Assembly: GCF_018881855.1 (NCBI RefSeq)
Contig: NZ_JACVPN010000001.1
Span: 620,001 to 684,000, forward strand
Reading direction: 5' to 3'
From: Polynucleobacter sp. MWH-Berg-3C6
GTDB taxonomy: Bacteria; Pseudomonadota; Gammaproteobacteria; Burkholderiales; Burkholderiaceae
Length of the DNA stretch: 64,000 nucleotides
Each line of letters starts with the position of its first letter. The stretch's first letter is position 1. A program made the translations under genes and the position numbers. Below, piece after piece: positions 56,100 through 64,000 of this stretch. The notes under the pieces were generated by a model. That model did no database searches, was not told where the DNA came from, and was given only the letters and a program-made list of their open reading frames with translations.

Positions 56100-57077
56100 A
56101 TGAATATTTTTAGAGCTAGCATTGCTTATCTGAAGTGCTCGATAGGGGTCCTCATCGGATCCTTTATCTTTTTTAGTAGTGCCTACGGGCAGATTACTAA
56201 GCCTGTCGATACGATTCAATTAAAGCCCATTCAGGTTGCGCCTCATACCTATTTTGTTCAGGGCTACCCAGAAATGGGGAACAGCGCCAATCAAAACTTT
56301 ATTTCAAATGCTGGATTTGTGGTCACCCCTAAAGGGGTCGTTGTTGTCGATGCCTTAGGTTCGCCTATCCTTGCACAAAAATTGATTGCTGAAATTAAGA
56401 AAGTTACCAATCAAAAAGTAGTTGCCTTGATTGTGAGTCACTATCATGCAGATCACGTCTATGGGCTGCAAGAGTTTAAAAAGATCGGTGCCAAGATTTA
56501 TGCGCAAGGTGAGGGTAGAAGCTACCTCTCTTCAGAAACAGCAAAGCAACGTTTAATTGCCTCACGAACTGATTTTGCTCCATGGGTAAATTCAGATACA
56601 AAACTGATTTCGGCAGATATTTGGATTGATCAAAAAACAAAACTCTCTGTTGGGGGAGTAGACTTTTTCGTCAGTCGCGTAGGGCCTGCACATGCCCCCG
56701 AAGATTTAATGGTGTACGTGCCATCAGAAAAAGTGCTCTTTGCTGGGGACCTTGTATTTAGAGGTCGAATTCCATTTGTGGGCAATGCCGATAGTAGGGG
56801 CTGGCTCATCGCCTTAGATGAGATTGAAAAACTCAAGCCCAATATCGTGATTCCAGGGCATGGCAATTACTCCCTGAACCCCTCTGAAGACATTATTTTT
56901 ACTAGAAACTACCTAAAATATTTGCGGGATTCGATGTCTGCAGCCGCCATCAATATGGATCCATTTGAGGATGCCTATAAGCAAGCAGATTGGTCAGAAT
57001 ACGAAGGAATGCCACTATTTAGAGCGGCCAACCGGATGAACGCCTATAACGTCTACCTGTCCATCCAGGCCGAGTAG
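56100..57077 (+). CDS. Secreted metallo-beta-lactamase-fold hydrolase, SoxH-like
   Basis: A 325-residue MBL-fold protein with an N-terminal signal-like segment (residues 10-30). The metal motif HYHADH is at residues 114-119, with additional ligands in GPAHAPEDLMVY, FAGDLVF and PGHG. This arrangement resembles SoxH and the quinoprotein-relay hydrolases that accompany sox genes. It may hydrolyse a thioester or persulfide, possibly with the preceding DsrE-like protein. Eleven bases after the DsrE-like gene. SoxH itself is dispensable in Paracoccus; the reaction is unknown. Confidence 0.85.
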   Translation: MNIFRASIAYLKCSIGVLIGSFIFFSSAYGQITKPVDTIQLKPIQVAPHTYFVQGYPEMGNSANQNFISNAGFVVTPKGVVVVDALGSPILAQKLIAEIKKVTNQKVVALIVSHYHADHVYGLQEFKKIGAKIYAQGEGRSYLSSETAKQRLIASRTDFAPWVNSDTKLISADIWIDQKTKLSVGGVDFFVSRVGPAHAPEDLMVYVPSEKVLFAGDLVFRGRIPFVGNADSRGWLIALDEIEKLKPNIVIPGHGNYSLNPSEDIIFTRNYLKYLRDSMSAAAINMDPFEDAYKQADWSEYEGMPLFRAANRMNAYNVYLSIQAE

Positions 57078-57135
57078 GGCAATTTTGCCCATTGGGCCTT
57101 AAAATAGCGGATTAATGCTAAATCCTTGATTTGTA

Positions 57136-57453
57136 ATGAAAATGATTTTTATTCGATTCCTTCCTGCAATGATCTTGAGTGCGCTTTTATGCGCTCCAGC
57201 TTTTGCTGCACCGGATTTGGCAAATGGCAAGAGCATTGATCAGCAAAAATGTTACGCCTGCCATGCCAAGAAAACAGGTTTTGGTAATGGCGACATGATC
57301 TATACGCGTAGCGATAGCAGGGTAAAGTCTGTGGCCAATCTCAAGAAGATGGTGGCTTTGTGTAATACCGAGCTTCGTTTAGACCTTTTTCCTGAGGATG
57401 AAGCAGATGTCGTTGCTTATCTCAATCAGCAGTTTTATAAATTCAAACCTTAA
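57136..57453 (+). CDS. Small monoheme cytochrome c
   Basis: A 105-residue periplasmic protein with signal peptide (1-24) and one heme motif CYACH (39-43). The rest is compact: NGDMIYTRSDSRVKSVANLKKMVALCNTELRLDLFPEDEADVVAYLNQQFYKF. MVALCNTEL and DEADVVAYLNQ recall the C-terminal part of cytochromes c that pair with thiosulfate or sulfide enzymes. A likely electron acceptor for Sox or for a sulfite/sulfide enzyme; exact partner unknown. TTAAAATAGCGG just upstream may be its -10. Confidence 0.85.
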   Translation: MKMIFIRFLPAMILSALLCAPAFAAPDLANGKSIDQQKCYACHAKKTGFGNGDMIYTRSDSRVKSVANLKKMVALCNTELRLDLFPEDEADVVAYLNQQFYKFKP

Positions 57454-57473
57454 TTTTTTTAAATATAGTCGCT

Positions 57474-58595
57474 ATGGATGTTGTTGATATCAATTCTTTA
57501 AGTAGGTCAGTACTCTGGGCTACGTTTGCCATTACCTTTGTGCTTGGCGCAGTCATGCAGAAGACTGGCTTTTGCAGCATGGGTGCTGTTTCTGATGCAT
57601 TCATCATGTCTAGCTGGGATCGACTTAGGCAGTGGTTCTTAGCCATTGGTGTTGCGATCATTGGCTTTGCTTTGATGTCTTATCTCGGACTGATAGATCC
57701 ATTAAAAAGCTTTTATACCGGCAATAAGTTTTTATGGCTTTCCACCATTGTCGGCAGTATTTTGTTTGGCTTTGGCATGGTTTTGTCTTCTGGATGCGGC
57801 AGTAAAACTTTAGTACGCATTGGCGGGGGTAATTTAAAGTCGATTATTGTTTTTATGGTTCTAGGTCTAACCGCTTACATGACCATGCGTGGTTTTTTAG
57901 GAGTGATTCGTATCAATACGCTTGATACTGTCTTTATCGCTTTCAATACCCCACAAGATTTACCAAGTCTGCTGAGTGGCCCTTTGGGTATGGCTCGCGC
58001 TAACCTGCATCTAGTTTTAGGCTTGATCATTGGTTTTGCATTTATCGCCTACGCATTGGCTAATAAAGCGTTTTGGACAGCAGAGAATCTCATTGCCGGT
58101 ATTGCTGTTGGTTTAGCAATCTGCGCTGTATGGTGGGTCTCAGGCAACCTAGGTTACGTAGCTGAGGATCCCAATACTTTGGAAGAAGTATTTTTGGTCA
58201 CCAATTCTGGGCGTATGGAGAGCTTATCATTTGTTGCCCCTTATGCCTACTCACTAGACTGGCTCATGATGTATAGCGATACATCCAAAGTACTCACAGT
58301 CGGAGTAGTTGCGGTGCTCGGAATGATCTTGGGTTCGGCGCTGATATCTGTTGTAACAAAATCTTTCCGTTGGGAGTCTTTCCGCAATACTGAAGACACC
58401 GCAAATCACTTGATTGGTGCTGCCTTGATGGGCTTTGGTGGCGTTACTGCTTTGGGGTGTACAGTAGGGCAGGGTTTAAGTGGTATCTCTACTCTAGCTC
58501 TGGGATCTTTATTGGCCTTACCTGGATTTATATTCGGTGCTTATTTGGGGTTGCGCTATTTGCAATTCCGCCTTGCCCCTAACCCTTGCAGCTAA
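57474..58595 (+). CDS. YeeE/YedE-family sulfur-compound permease (TsuA-like)
   Basis: A 373-residue membrane protein with about nine hydrophobic segments. Three cysteines lie in the positions used by the thiosulfate channel TsuA: Cys34 (TGFCSMG), Cys108 (SSGCGSKTL) and Cys329 (LGCTVGQGLSG). These relay thiosulfate through the membrane in TsuA. Twenty bases after the cytochrome. It may import thiosulfate for assimilation or exchange sulfur between periplasm and cytoplasm. Confidence 0.9.
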   Translation: MDVVDINSLSRSVLWATFAITFVLGAVMQKTGFCSMGAVSDAFIMSSWDRLRQWFLAIGVAIIGFALMSYLGLIDPLKSFYTGNKFLWLSTIVGSILFGFGMVLSSGCGSKTLVRIGGGNLKSIIVFMVLGLTAYMTMRGFLGVIRINTLDTVFIAFNTPQDLPSLLSGPLGMARANLHLVLGLIIGFAFIAYALANKAFWTAENLIAGIAVGLAICAVWWVSGNLGYVAEDPNTLEEVFLVTNSGRMESLSFVAPYAYSLDWLMMYSDTSKVLTVGVVAVLGMILGSALISVVTKSFRWESFRNTEDTANHLIGAALMGFGGVTALGCTVGQGLSGISTLALGSLLALPGFIFGAYLGLRYLQFRLAPNPCS

Positions 58596-58620
58596 GCATC
58601 AATCATTTGGATATCAATTA

Positions 58621-59058
58621 ATGCAAATTGACTGGCTTTCCTTCACACCCATTCCATCTTTATTGGGCGGGATGATTCTAGGTGTCGCTGCAGCGCTGTA
58701 CGTTCTATTGCATGGCCGCATTCTAGGAATTAGTGGGATTGTTTCTGGACTGCTGCATCCCAAATTAGAAGACTCTGCTTGGCGATTGAGCTTGGTGTTA
58801 GGTTTAGTTTCAGCTCCATTTTTAGCCGCATTATTTTTCGGTATTTTTCCAATCGTTGAGATTGACTCTAGTTGGTTGGCAATTGTGATTGCCGGTCTTT
58901 TAGTAGGCTTTGGTGCGCAATATGGTTCAGGCTGTACTAGCGGTCATGGTATCTGTGGTTTATCTCGCTTATCACCACGCTCATTGGTTGCAACCATAGC
59001 TTTTATGGGCGCTGGTTTTATGATGGTTTTTGTAGTTCGCCACTTGATTGCTAGCTAA
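58621..59058 (+). CDS. YeeE/YedE half-transporter, PmpA-like
   Basis: A 145-residue protein with four hydrophobic segments. Two cysteines in YGSGCTSGHGICGLSRLSPRS (Cys105, Cys112) match the sulfur-binding loop of YeeE-type proteins. It is half the size of the preceding YeeE gene and forms a pair with the next gene, as in PmpA/PmpB. I selected ATG 58621 because a longer frame would overlap the upstream gene. Substrate: sulfide, polysulfide or thiosulfate, by inference. Confidence 0.88.
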   Translation: MQIDWLSFTPIPSLLGGMILGVAAALYVLLHGRILGISGIVSGLLHPKLEDSAWRLSLVLGLVSAPFLAALFFGIFPIVEIDSSWLAIVIAGLLVGFGAQYGSGCTSGHGICGLSRLSPRSLVATIAFMGAGFMMVFVVRHLIAS

Positions 59059-59506
59059 GTTGAAAAAACATTACGGCCTCTTCAGTCAATATGCCATTGG
59101 TGTGCTCTTTGGGTGGGGATTAATTATTTCTGGCATGAGTAATCCGCAAAAGATTTTGGGATTCTTGGATTTAGCCGGCAACTGGGATCCTTCCCTGATG
59201 TTTGTGATGTTGGGTGCCGTGCTGGTTGGTCTTGCTGGTTTTTATATTGTGAGCAAGCGGTCCGAGGCATTTTTTGGCGACGCTCTTCACATCCCAACAA
59301 GGCGCGATATCACCAAACCTTTAATTATTGGTAGCCTCATCTTTGGAGCAGGCTGGGGTATTGCTGGCTTTTGTCCTGGGCCAGCACTGGTTGCTCTTGG
59401 CGCTGGCCATCTCAAAGCCCTAGTATTTGTGCTGGCTATGTTGGTGGGTATGGAGATCTGCGAGCGCTTCTTTACAGGCCATAGAAACAAGCCCAAGCAG
59501 GCTTAA
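59048..59506 (+). CDS. YeeE/YedE half-transporter, PmpB-like (DUF6691)
   Basis: A 152-residue membrane protein. FGWGLIISGMSNPQKILGFLDLAGNWDPSL and GWGIAGFCPGPALVALG (with Cys109) are the DUF6691/PmpB signature. The start is uncertain: TTG 59048 overlaps the pmpA-like stop, while TTG 59060 gives 148 residues. Almost certainly a functional complex with the PmpA-like protein and the YeeE protein next door. Basic residues end the tail (HRNKPKQA). Confidence 0.85.
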   Translation: MLAKLKKHYGLFSQYAIGVLFGWGLIISGMSNPQKILGFLDLAGNWDPSLMFVMLGAVLVGLAGFYIVSKRSEAFFGDALHIPTRRDITKPLIIGSLIFGAGWGIAGFCPGPALVALGAGHLKALVFVLAMLVGMEICERFFTGHRNKPKQA

Positions 59507-59560
59507 GGCCGCCTGATCTAAAATTAGCCCTATTACTACTTATTTCATGTAGAGGGTTTT

Positions 59561-59905
59561 ATGAGTCTTCCTATTTCTTGTCATAACGCACAGTTCGGTA
59601 CCCTTGGTCAGATCGACCCTAGCCATTTGGCTGAAATCGCAAAACAGGGTTACAAAAGTGTGATCAATAACCGACCTGATGGAGAGGGCGGTCCGGATCA
59701 GCCCACTAATGCATCGATTCAGGCTGAAGCAGAAAAGCTTGGTCTTCATTACGTTTATTTACCAGTAGTTCCTGGCGCATTTACTCCGGCTCAAGTCCAA
59801 GAGATGTCGCGCCTGTTAAAAACAATGCCTGGCCCAATCTTGGCATTTTGCCGCTCTGGTGCACGCTCAACAAACTTATACCAACTTGCATTACAAGTTG
59901 CTTAA
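59561..59905 (+). CDS. TIGR01244-type sulfurtransferase/phosphatase (Blh-like, DUF442)
   Basis: A 114-residue protein-tyrosine-phosphatase/rhodanese-like fold. The active loop FCRSGARS begins at Cys97 and Arg102. The GLHYVYLPVVPGAFTPAQVQEM segment and the DGEGGPDQP loop fit the TIGR01244 family, named sulfur transferase. AGAGGG precedes the ATG. It follows the YeeE-type genes by 54 bases, suggesting cytoplasmic sulfur handling. Tyrosine phosphatase activity is the alternative. Confidence 0.87.
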   Translation: MSLPISCHNAQFGTLGQIDPSHLAEIAKQGYKSVINNRPDGEGGPDQPTNASIQAEAEKLGLHYVYLPVVPGAFTPAQVQEMSRLLKTMPGPILAFCRSGARSTNLYQLALQVA

Positions 59906-59922
59906 GACGAAAGTCTGATTGC

Positions 59923-60342
59923 ATGCGAATTGCTATTCCTGAAGAGCGCAAGCTTGTTCATGAAATGATCATGCCCATTCGCTGGGGTGATATGGATGCG
60001 TATGGACATGTGAATAACACTATTTACTTTCGCTATATGGAGCAGGCTCGTTGTGAATGGATTACCGCTATGGGTTACGATGTCGCTCCTGGTCGTGAGT
60101 CCATGTTGATGCTCAATGGCTTCTGCAATTTTTACCAACAACTCTCTTTCCCGGGAGATTTGATTTTAAAGACCTCTATTGGCGCCATAGGCAGAACCAG
60201 TTTAGATGTCTATACCAGCATGGCATTAACCACTTCGCCTGAGGTAGAGGCTGCAATTGGAGGCGCCACCATGGTATGGGTTGACCTCACCACCAATAAA
60301 TCAGCTCCTTGGCCCGATCATGTCTTGCAGAAGTTGCGCTAG
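59923..60342 (+). CDS. Acyl-CoA thioesterase, 4HBT family
   Basis: A 139-residue hotdog-fold protein. RWGDMDAYGHVNNTIYFRYMEQAR contains the catalytic Asp25 of 4-hydroxybenzoyl-CoA thioesterase type; MLNGFCNFYQQLSFPGDL and IGRTSLDVYTSM follow. It hydrolyses acyl-CoA in the cytoplasm. Start ATG 59923 chosen because a longer frame overlaps the sulfurtransferase. Substrate not defined. Confidence 0.93.
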   Translation: MRIAIPEERKLVHEMIMPIRWGDMDAYGHVNNTIYFRYMEQARCEWITAMGYDVAPGRESMLMLNGFCNFYQQLSFPGDLILKTSIGAIGRTSLDVYTSMALTTSPEVEAAIGGATMVWVDLTTNKSAPWPDHVLQKLR

Positions 60343-60350
60343 CACAAGGT

Positions 60351-61421
60351 ATGCAGCCAAGTAATCCGCACATCTTAAGGCTGGATCAATTTCTTTCTGA
60401 GTTGAATCAATTTGACCTCATTATTGATGTGAGGTCACCGGCAGAGTTTGCCTTAGACCATATTCCTGGGGCGGTGAATTTTCCGGTCCTCAACAATGAA
60501 GAGCGCGCTCAGATCGGCACACTTTATAAACAAGTATCTCCATTTGCCGCTAAGAAGTTGGGAGCAGCTCTAGTTTCTAAAAACATTGCGAAACATATTG
60601 AGGAAAACCTACTGGAATTGCCACGTGAATGGCGGCCACTGATTTATTGCTGGCGTGGCGGTGAGCGCAGTGGAGCATTTACTCATATTCTGAATCGTAT
60701 TGGCTGGAAGGCCATGCAGCTTGAGAGCGGTTATCAAGGCTTTAGACGTACTGTGATTGATGGCCTTGAGCATGCTGCAAGTACTTTTAGATTCCAAGTG
60801 ATCTGTGGAATGACAGGCAGCGGTAAAACGAGGGCGCTTCAAGAGGCGCAAAAACACGGCGCGCAAATCTTGGATCTAGAGGCCTTGGCAATTCATCGTG
60901 GATCAGTCCTAGGTAATGAGCCCAATATTGAACAGCCTTCTCAAAAAGGTTTCGAGACAGCCCTTTGGAATGCGCTGCGTAATCTGGACCCATCAAAACC
61001 CGTCTTAGTAGAGTCAGAGAGTAAAAAGGTAGGCGGTGTTCATATACCCGATGCCTTAATGGAAAAAATTCGTAACGGTGCTTGTATTGAATTGCGCTCT
61101 AGTCCACAAACACGAGTGTCTTGGTTGATTCGTGAATACCATCACTTTCTAACGGATACAGATAACTTTAAGAGCAAGCTTGCCTTACTGACGGCTCACT
61201 ATGGAAAAGTCCAGATCACCAAATGGAACGAAGCCATTGATGCAGGCAACTTTCCGGAGCTAGTTGAGGAATTGCTGGTGAAGCACTACGATCCCTCTTA
61301 TCAATCATCAATTGTCAGAAATTTCCCCCAGTACAAAACGGAAAATTTTGTGCAGCTCGACAACGATAGCGATGAGGCCTTTGCGAAAGCTGCAAAGGCC
61401 ATCGTCACAAAGCTTGCTTAG
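60351..61421 (+). CDS. mnmH: tRNA 2-selenouridine synthase
   Basis: A 356-residue protein: an N-terminal rhodanese domain with catalytic Cys100 in IYCWRGGERSGAF and a C-terminal P-loop domain, GMTGSGKT at 153-160. It replaces sulfur by selenium at wobble 2-thiouridine, or prenylates it with geranyl diphosphate. Selenophosphate synthase (selD) is not in the window. The ATG 60351 lacks a clear ribosome site; an in-frame TTG at 60309 lies inside the thioesterase gene, 8 bases from which mnmH follows. The rhodanese domain may also link it to the sulfur genes. Confidence 0.95.
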   Translation: MQPSNPHILRLDQFLSELNQFDLIIDVRSPAEFALDHIPGAVNFPVLNNEERAQIGTLYKQVSPFAAKKLGAALVSKNIAKHIEENLLELPREWRPLIYCWRGGERSGAFTHILNRIGWKAMQLESGYQGFRRTVIDGLEHAASTFRFQVICGMTGSGKTRALQEAQKHGAQILDLEALAIHRGSVLGNEPNIEQPSQKGFETALWNALRNLDPSKPVLVESESKKVGGVHIPDALMEKIRNGACIELRSSPQTRVSWLIREYHHFLTDTDNFKSKLALLTAHYGKVQITKWNEAIDAGNFPELVEELLVKHYDPSYQSSIVRNFPQYKTENFVQLDNDSDEAFAKAAKAIVTKLA

Positions 61422-61425
61422 CGAA

Positions 61426-62604
61426 TCAGCTAAACGCCTGAATACCAGTCTGTGCGCGACCTAAGATTAGGGCGTGAATATCGTGGGTACCTTCGTAGGT
61501 ATTGACTACCTCTAAGTTCAGCATATGGCGTACAACACCATACTCATCAGAGATGCCGTTACCTCCGTGCATATCACGTGCTAAACGTGCAATGTCCAGT
61601 GACTTGCCGCAAGAGTTGCGTTTCATGATGGAGGTGATTTCGGGAGCAGCAATTCCTTCATCTTTCATGCGACCTAGGCGCAAGCAACCCTGGAGGGCAA
61701 GAGTGATTTCAGTTTGCATATCTGCCAACTTCTTCTGGATCAATTGATTGGCTGCGAGAGGTCGATCGAACTGCTTGCGATCAAGGGTATATTGGCGAGC
61801 AGCATGCCAGCACCATTCAGCTGCCCCTAGAGTACCCCAAGAGATTCCATAGCGAGCAGAGTTGAGGCAGGTAAATGGACCCTTAAGCCCACTGACTTCG
61901 GGAAATTCATTTTCGGCTGGCACAAAGGCTTCATCCATCACGATTTCACCGGTGATAGAGGCGCGTAGACCCATCTTGCCGCTGATTTTTGGAGCGCTTA
62001 AGCCCTTCATCCCTTTTTCCAGAATGTAGCCGCGGATGACACCTTCATCATTCTTTGCCCATACTACAAATACATCAGCAATTGGGGAGTTGGAGATCCA
62101 CATCTTAGATCCCGTTAAAGAAAATCCGCCAGGAACTTTTTTGGCTCGGGTGATCATGCCACCAGCATCGGATCCGTAGTTAGGTTCAGTCAACCCAAAA
62201 CAACCAATCCATTCGCCAGTAGCTAATTTAGGTAGGTATTTTTGTTTTTGTGCTTCACTACCAAATTCATTAATCGGCACCATCACTAATGAGGATTGCA
62301 CGCTCATCATCGAACGATATCCAGAATCAACACGCTCAATCTCGCGAGCAATCAGACCATAAGAAACATAGTTCAGGTTAGCGCCGCCGTACTCCTCCGG
62401 AATGGTGATTCCCAAAAGACCAAGTTCGCCCATTTCGCGGAAGATTGCAGGGTCAGTCGTTTCATTTCGAAAGGCATCATGAATGCGCGGCATGAGTCGG
62501 CCTTGAGCGTACTCAGCAGCCGCATCACGGATCATGCGTTCCTCTTCAGTTAATTGTGTATCGAGGAGGAGGGGGTCCGCCCAATTAAAGCTAGCTTTAC
62601 TCAT
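61426..62604 (-). CDS. gcdH: Glutaryl-CoA dehydrogenase
   Basis: A 392-residue acyl-CoA dehydrogenase. [24 protein letters not shown] is the glutaryl-CoA dehydrogenase opening; [17 protein letters not shown] and [21 protein letters not shown] form the FAD and substrate sites. The catalytic glutamate lies in [20 protein letters not shown]. It oxidises and decarboxylates glutaryl-CoA to crotonyl-CoA in lysine, tryptophan or benzoate breakdown. It converges with mnmH and diverges from the queuosine transporter gene. hbd (16378) could act downstream. Confidence 0.95.
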   Translation of the reverse strand: MSKASFNWADPLLLDTQLTEEERMIRDAAAEYAQGRLMPRIHDAFRNETTDPAIFREMGELGLLGITIPEEYGGANLNYVSYGLIAREIERVDSGYRSMMSVQSSLVMVPINEFGSEAQKQKYLPKLATGEWIGCFGLTEPNYGSDAGGMITRAKKVPGGFSLTGSKMWISNSPIADVFVVWAKNDEGVIRGYILEKGMKGLSAPKISGKMGLRASITGEIVMDEAFVPAENEFPEVSGLKGPFTCLNSARYGISWGTLGAAEWCWHAARQYTLDRKQFDRPLAANQLIQKKLADMQTEITLALQGCLRLGRMKDEGIAAPEITSIMKRNSCGKSLDIARLARDMHGGNGISDEYGVVRHMLNLEVVNTYEGTHDIHALILGRAQTGIQAFS

Positions 62605-62635
62605 TACTTAGTCATCCTATTGTTAAATTACATGC

Positions 62636-62655
62636 TTCCTGCGAATTTTCAGGAA
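62636..62655. promoter_or_regulatory. Hairpin in the gcdH / queuosine-transporter divergent region
   Basis: TTCCTG (62636-62641) pairs with CAGGAA (62650-62655) around an eight-base loop, and GC flanks on either side can add pairing with one bulge. It precedes the transporter start by about 40 bases and could be an operator or leader hairpin. It does not show the tail sequence of a preQ1 riboswitch. Confidence 0.3.
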
Positions 62656-62695
62656 TGCAGATATTCTTGTTTCTATTATCCATTTTTCCAGGCTT

Positions 62696-63406
62696 ATGGA
62701 CTCACCTAGACGACACCATCGCTATTACGACCTGATTTTGGCGGCCTTTGTGGTGGTCTTGCTCTGCTCGAACTTTATCGGCGCTGGTAAAGCAGCCGTT
62801 ATTGACTTGCCTTATTTTGGAACCGTTGTATTTGGCGGTGGAATTTTGTTCTTTCCAATTGCCTATTTCTTTGGAGATATTCTCACGGAGGTTTACGGTT
62901 ACGCCTATGATCGCCGTGCTGTTTGGGCCGGGTTTGCTGCCTTGGCATTTGCAGCGATCATGGCGCAAATTGTGATTGCACTGCCGGTGGCGCCCGGTGA
63001 CTACATGGCGAGCTATCAGCAGGGCCTAGAAACTGTCTTTGGCAACTCCTGGCGCATTGCTTTGGCTTCAATGTTTTCATTTTGGTGCGGCAGTCTGGTC
63101 AATAGCTACGTTCTGGCCAAAATGAAAATTTGGACTGAAGGACGCTTTCTGTGGATGCGCACTATTGGTTCAACAGCGGTAGGTGAGCTGGTTGACTCCT
63201 CTTTCTTTTATCTATTAGCTTTCTATGGCATATGGCCTATCCACGAACTAATACAGGTAGCCTTGGCACAGTACGTCCTGAAAACTTCCTGGGAGGTCTT
63301 AGCTACCCCAATGACTTATTGGGTCATCAATTTCCTAAAGCGTAAGGAAAATGAGGATTATTACGACATCCATACGAATTTCACCCCATTTAGGGTCAAA
63401 GTCTGA
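62696..63406 (+). CDS. yhhQ: Queuosine precursor transporter (YhhQ/VUT family)
   Basis: A 236-residue inner-membrane protein with six hydrophobic segments. YFFGDILTEVYGYAYDRRAVWAGF and SFFYLLAFYGIW are the VUT family blocks; YhhQ imports preQ0/preQ1 for tRNA queuosine synthesis in E. coli. Divergent from gcdH with a 91-base gap. Other VUT members may carry different small bases, but the length fits YhhQ. Confidence 0.93.
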   Translation: MDSPRRHHRYYDLILAAFVVVLLCSNFIGAGKAAVIDLPYFGTVVFGGGILFFPIAYFFGDILTEVYGYAYDRRAVWAGFAALAFAAIMAQIVIALPVAPGDYMASYQQGLETVFGNSWRIALASMFSFWCGSLVNSYVLAKMKIWTEGRFLWMRTIGSTAVGELVDSSFFYLLAFYGIWPIHELIQVALAQYVLKTSWEVLATPMTYWVINFLKRKENEDYYDIHTNFTPFRVKV

Positions 63407-63504
63407 ATTAGACCTTTCTGTGCTGAACCCGTTAAAATAACGGTCTTTGCCCCCAAAGCTGGGGGTATCTGTTGAATTAATTTTCAGAAAGCTAGAAACC
63501 ATCC

Positions 63505-64000
63505 GTGTTGTCCGCATCTAATATCACCATGCAGTTTGGGGCAAAGCCCCTGTTTGAAAACATTTCCGTGAAGTTTGGCGGCGGTAATCGTTATGGCCTT
63601 ATTGGTGCAAACGGTTGCGGTAAATCTACCTTCATGAAAATCCTTGGCGGTGAGCTTGAGCCTACTAGCGGTAACGTGAGCTTAGATCCAGGCATTCGTC
63701 TCGGTAAGTTGCGTCAAGATCAATTTGCTTATGAAGACGTACGTGTACTTGATGTAGTAATGATGGGTCACGAAGAGATGTGGAAGGCTGCTGCGGAGCG
63801 TGATGCAATTTATGCGAATCCAGAAGCCACAGATGAAGATTACATGAAGGCTGCTGAACTCGAAGGCAAGTATGCTGAGTATGGCGGTTACACAGCAGAA
63901 GCAAAAGCAGGTGAGTTGTTATTAGGGATTGGTATTCCGACTGAGCAGCACGATGGCCCAATGAGTAACGTTGCTCCAGGCTGGAAGCTCCGTGTATTGC
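63505..64000 (+). CDS. ybiT: ABC-F ATPase, YbiT-type (3' end beyond window)
   Basis: The frame GTG TTG TCC... is open to the window end, so the protein is truncated at about 165 residues. [49 protein letters not shown] (residues 1-49) closely matches E. coli YbiT, as do [21 protein letters not shown] and [32 protein letters not shown]. Walker A is GANGCGKST (34-42). ABC-F proteins bind the ribosomal E site to rescue or regulate translation. The GTG start is chosen by alignment to YbiT; TTG 63508 is adjacent. Confidence 0.93.
   Translation, partial: MLSASNITMQFGAKPLFENISVKFGGGNRYGLIGANGCGKSTFMKILGGELEPTSGNVSLDPGIRLGKLRQDQFAYEDVRVLDVVMMGHEEMWKAAAERDAIYANPEATDEDYMKAAELEGKYAEYGGYTAEAKAGELLLGIGIPTEQHDGPMSNVAPGWKLRVL

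Noticed and set aside
62605..62695. preQ1 riboswitch before the queuosine transporter
   Set aside because: A hairpin exists, but the A-rich tail that pairs with the loop and covers the ribosome site is not recognisable.
63429..63466. Two hairpins (CCGTT/AACGG and CCCCC/GGGGG) before the ABC-F gene as an antibiotic-responsive leader
   Set aside because: No leader peptide frame is seen, and the first hairpin overlaps a likely -10 (TTAAAATAACGG), so a promoter is the simpler reading.
1..64000. Mobile elements, CRISPR arrays, tRNA or rRNA genes
   Set aside because: No transposase or integrase frame, no regularly spaced repeats, and no cloverleaf-like or rRNA sequence was recognised by eye; a tRNAscan or Infernal run would be needed to exclude small RNAs.

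Overview
This window looks like a chromosomal segment of a free-living betaproteobacterium of the Burkholderiales. Polynucleobacter or a close relative is my best guess. The reasons are the moderate AT content, the Bug/TctC-type solute-binding proteins, the gene order leuC-leuD-leuB-asd-fimV-truA-trpF-trpB-trpA-accD-folC-SPOR-cvpA-purF-metZ, the sdhCDAB-sdhE-gltA block with mdh and a GntR regulator beside it, and a complete soxCDYZAXB cluster. Genus is an inference. Coding density is very high: no gap exceeds 300 bases. I see no tRNA, rRNA, CRISPR array, insertion sequence or prophage gene. The first gene (Bug protein) and the last gene (ABC-F ATPase) are cut by the window edges.

Region by region. 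1-4559: three Bug solute-binding proteins around ligJ and ligK, the hydratase and aldolase that finish protocatechuate/gallate meta-cleavage; a bidirectional terminator follows. 4621-9334: phasin (-), EamA exporter (+), PBP7-like peptidase (+), IclR regulator (-) and pyrD (-). 9344-19173: a long minus-strand run with the N-degron transferases bpt and aat, a Nudix hydrolase, fused pabB-pabC, a periplasmic cyclophilin, a DsbA/HCCA-isomerase-like protein, rarA, a DUF3429 membrane protein, 3-hydroxybutyryl-CoA dehydrogenase, a Nu-class-like GST and a methionine-type aminotransferase. 19233-21220: yaaA and a DUF2863-like gene. 21283-28656: TCA-cycle block (mdh on minus; gntR, sdhCDABE and gltA on plus) with a GntR-type palindrome between mdh and gntR. 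28674-46103: leucine, aspartate, tryptophan, fatty-acid, folate, purine and methionine biosynthesis, with an entericidin-like lipoprotein between leuC and leuD and a bactofilin/M23-peptidase pair between truA and trpF.

46126-60342 is the most distinctive part, a sulfur-oxidation island. modBC (molybdate transport, minus strand) is divergent from an ArsR-family regulator with a striking 12-bp-arm inverted repeat just upstream of its start. The regulator is followed by soxC-soxD-soxY-soxZ-soxA-soxX-(hairpin)-soxB. Next come a secreted DsrE-like protein, a secreted metallo-beta-lactamase-fold protein, a small cytochrome c, three YeeE/YedE-type sulfur-compound permeases, a rhodanese-like sulfurtransferase/phosphatase and a thioesterase. 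SoxCD with SoxYZ, SoxAX and SoxB predicts complete periplasmic oxidation of thiosulfate to sulfate. The modBC genes may supply molybdenum for SoxC, and the YeeE-type permeases may move sulfur compounds across the inner membrane.

60351-64000: mnmH (tRNA 2-thiouridine to 2-selenouridine), gcdH (glutaryl-CoA dehydrogenase, minus), a queuosine-precursor transporter and the start of a YbiT-type ABC-F ATPase.

Most genes are recognisable housekeeping functions. I do not see a wholly novel defence or mobile system. The best candidates for new biology are the ArsR/operator unit that may control sox and mod genes, the three-gene secreted module downstream of soxB, and the three-permease sulfur-transport group.
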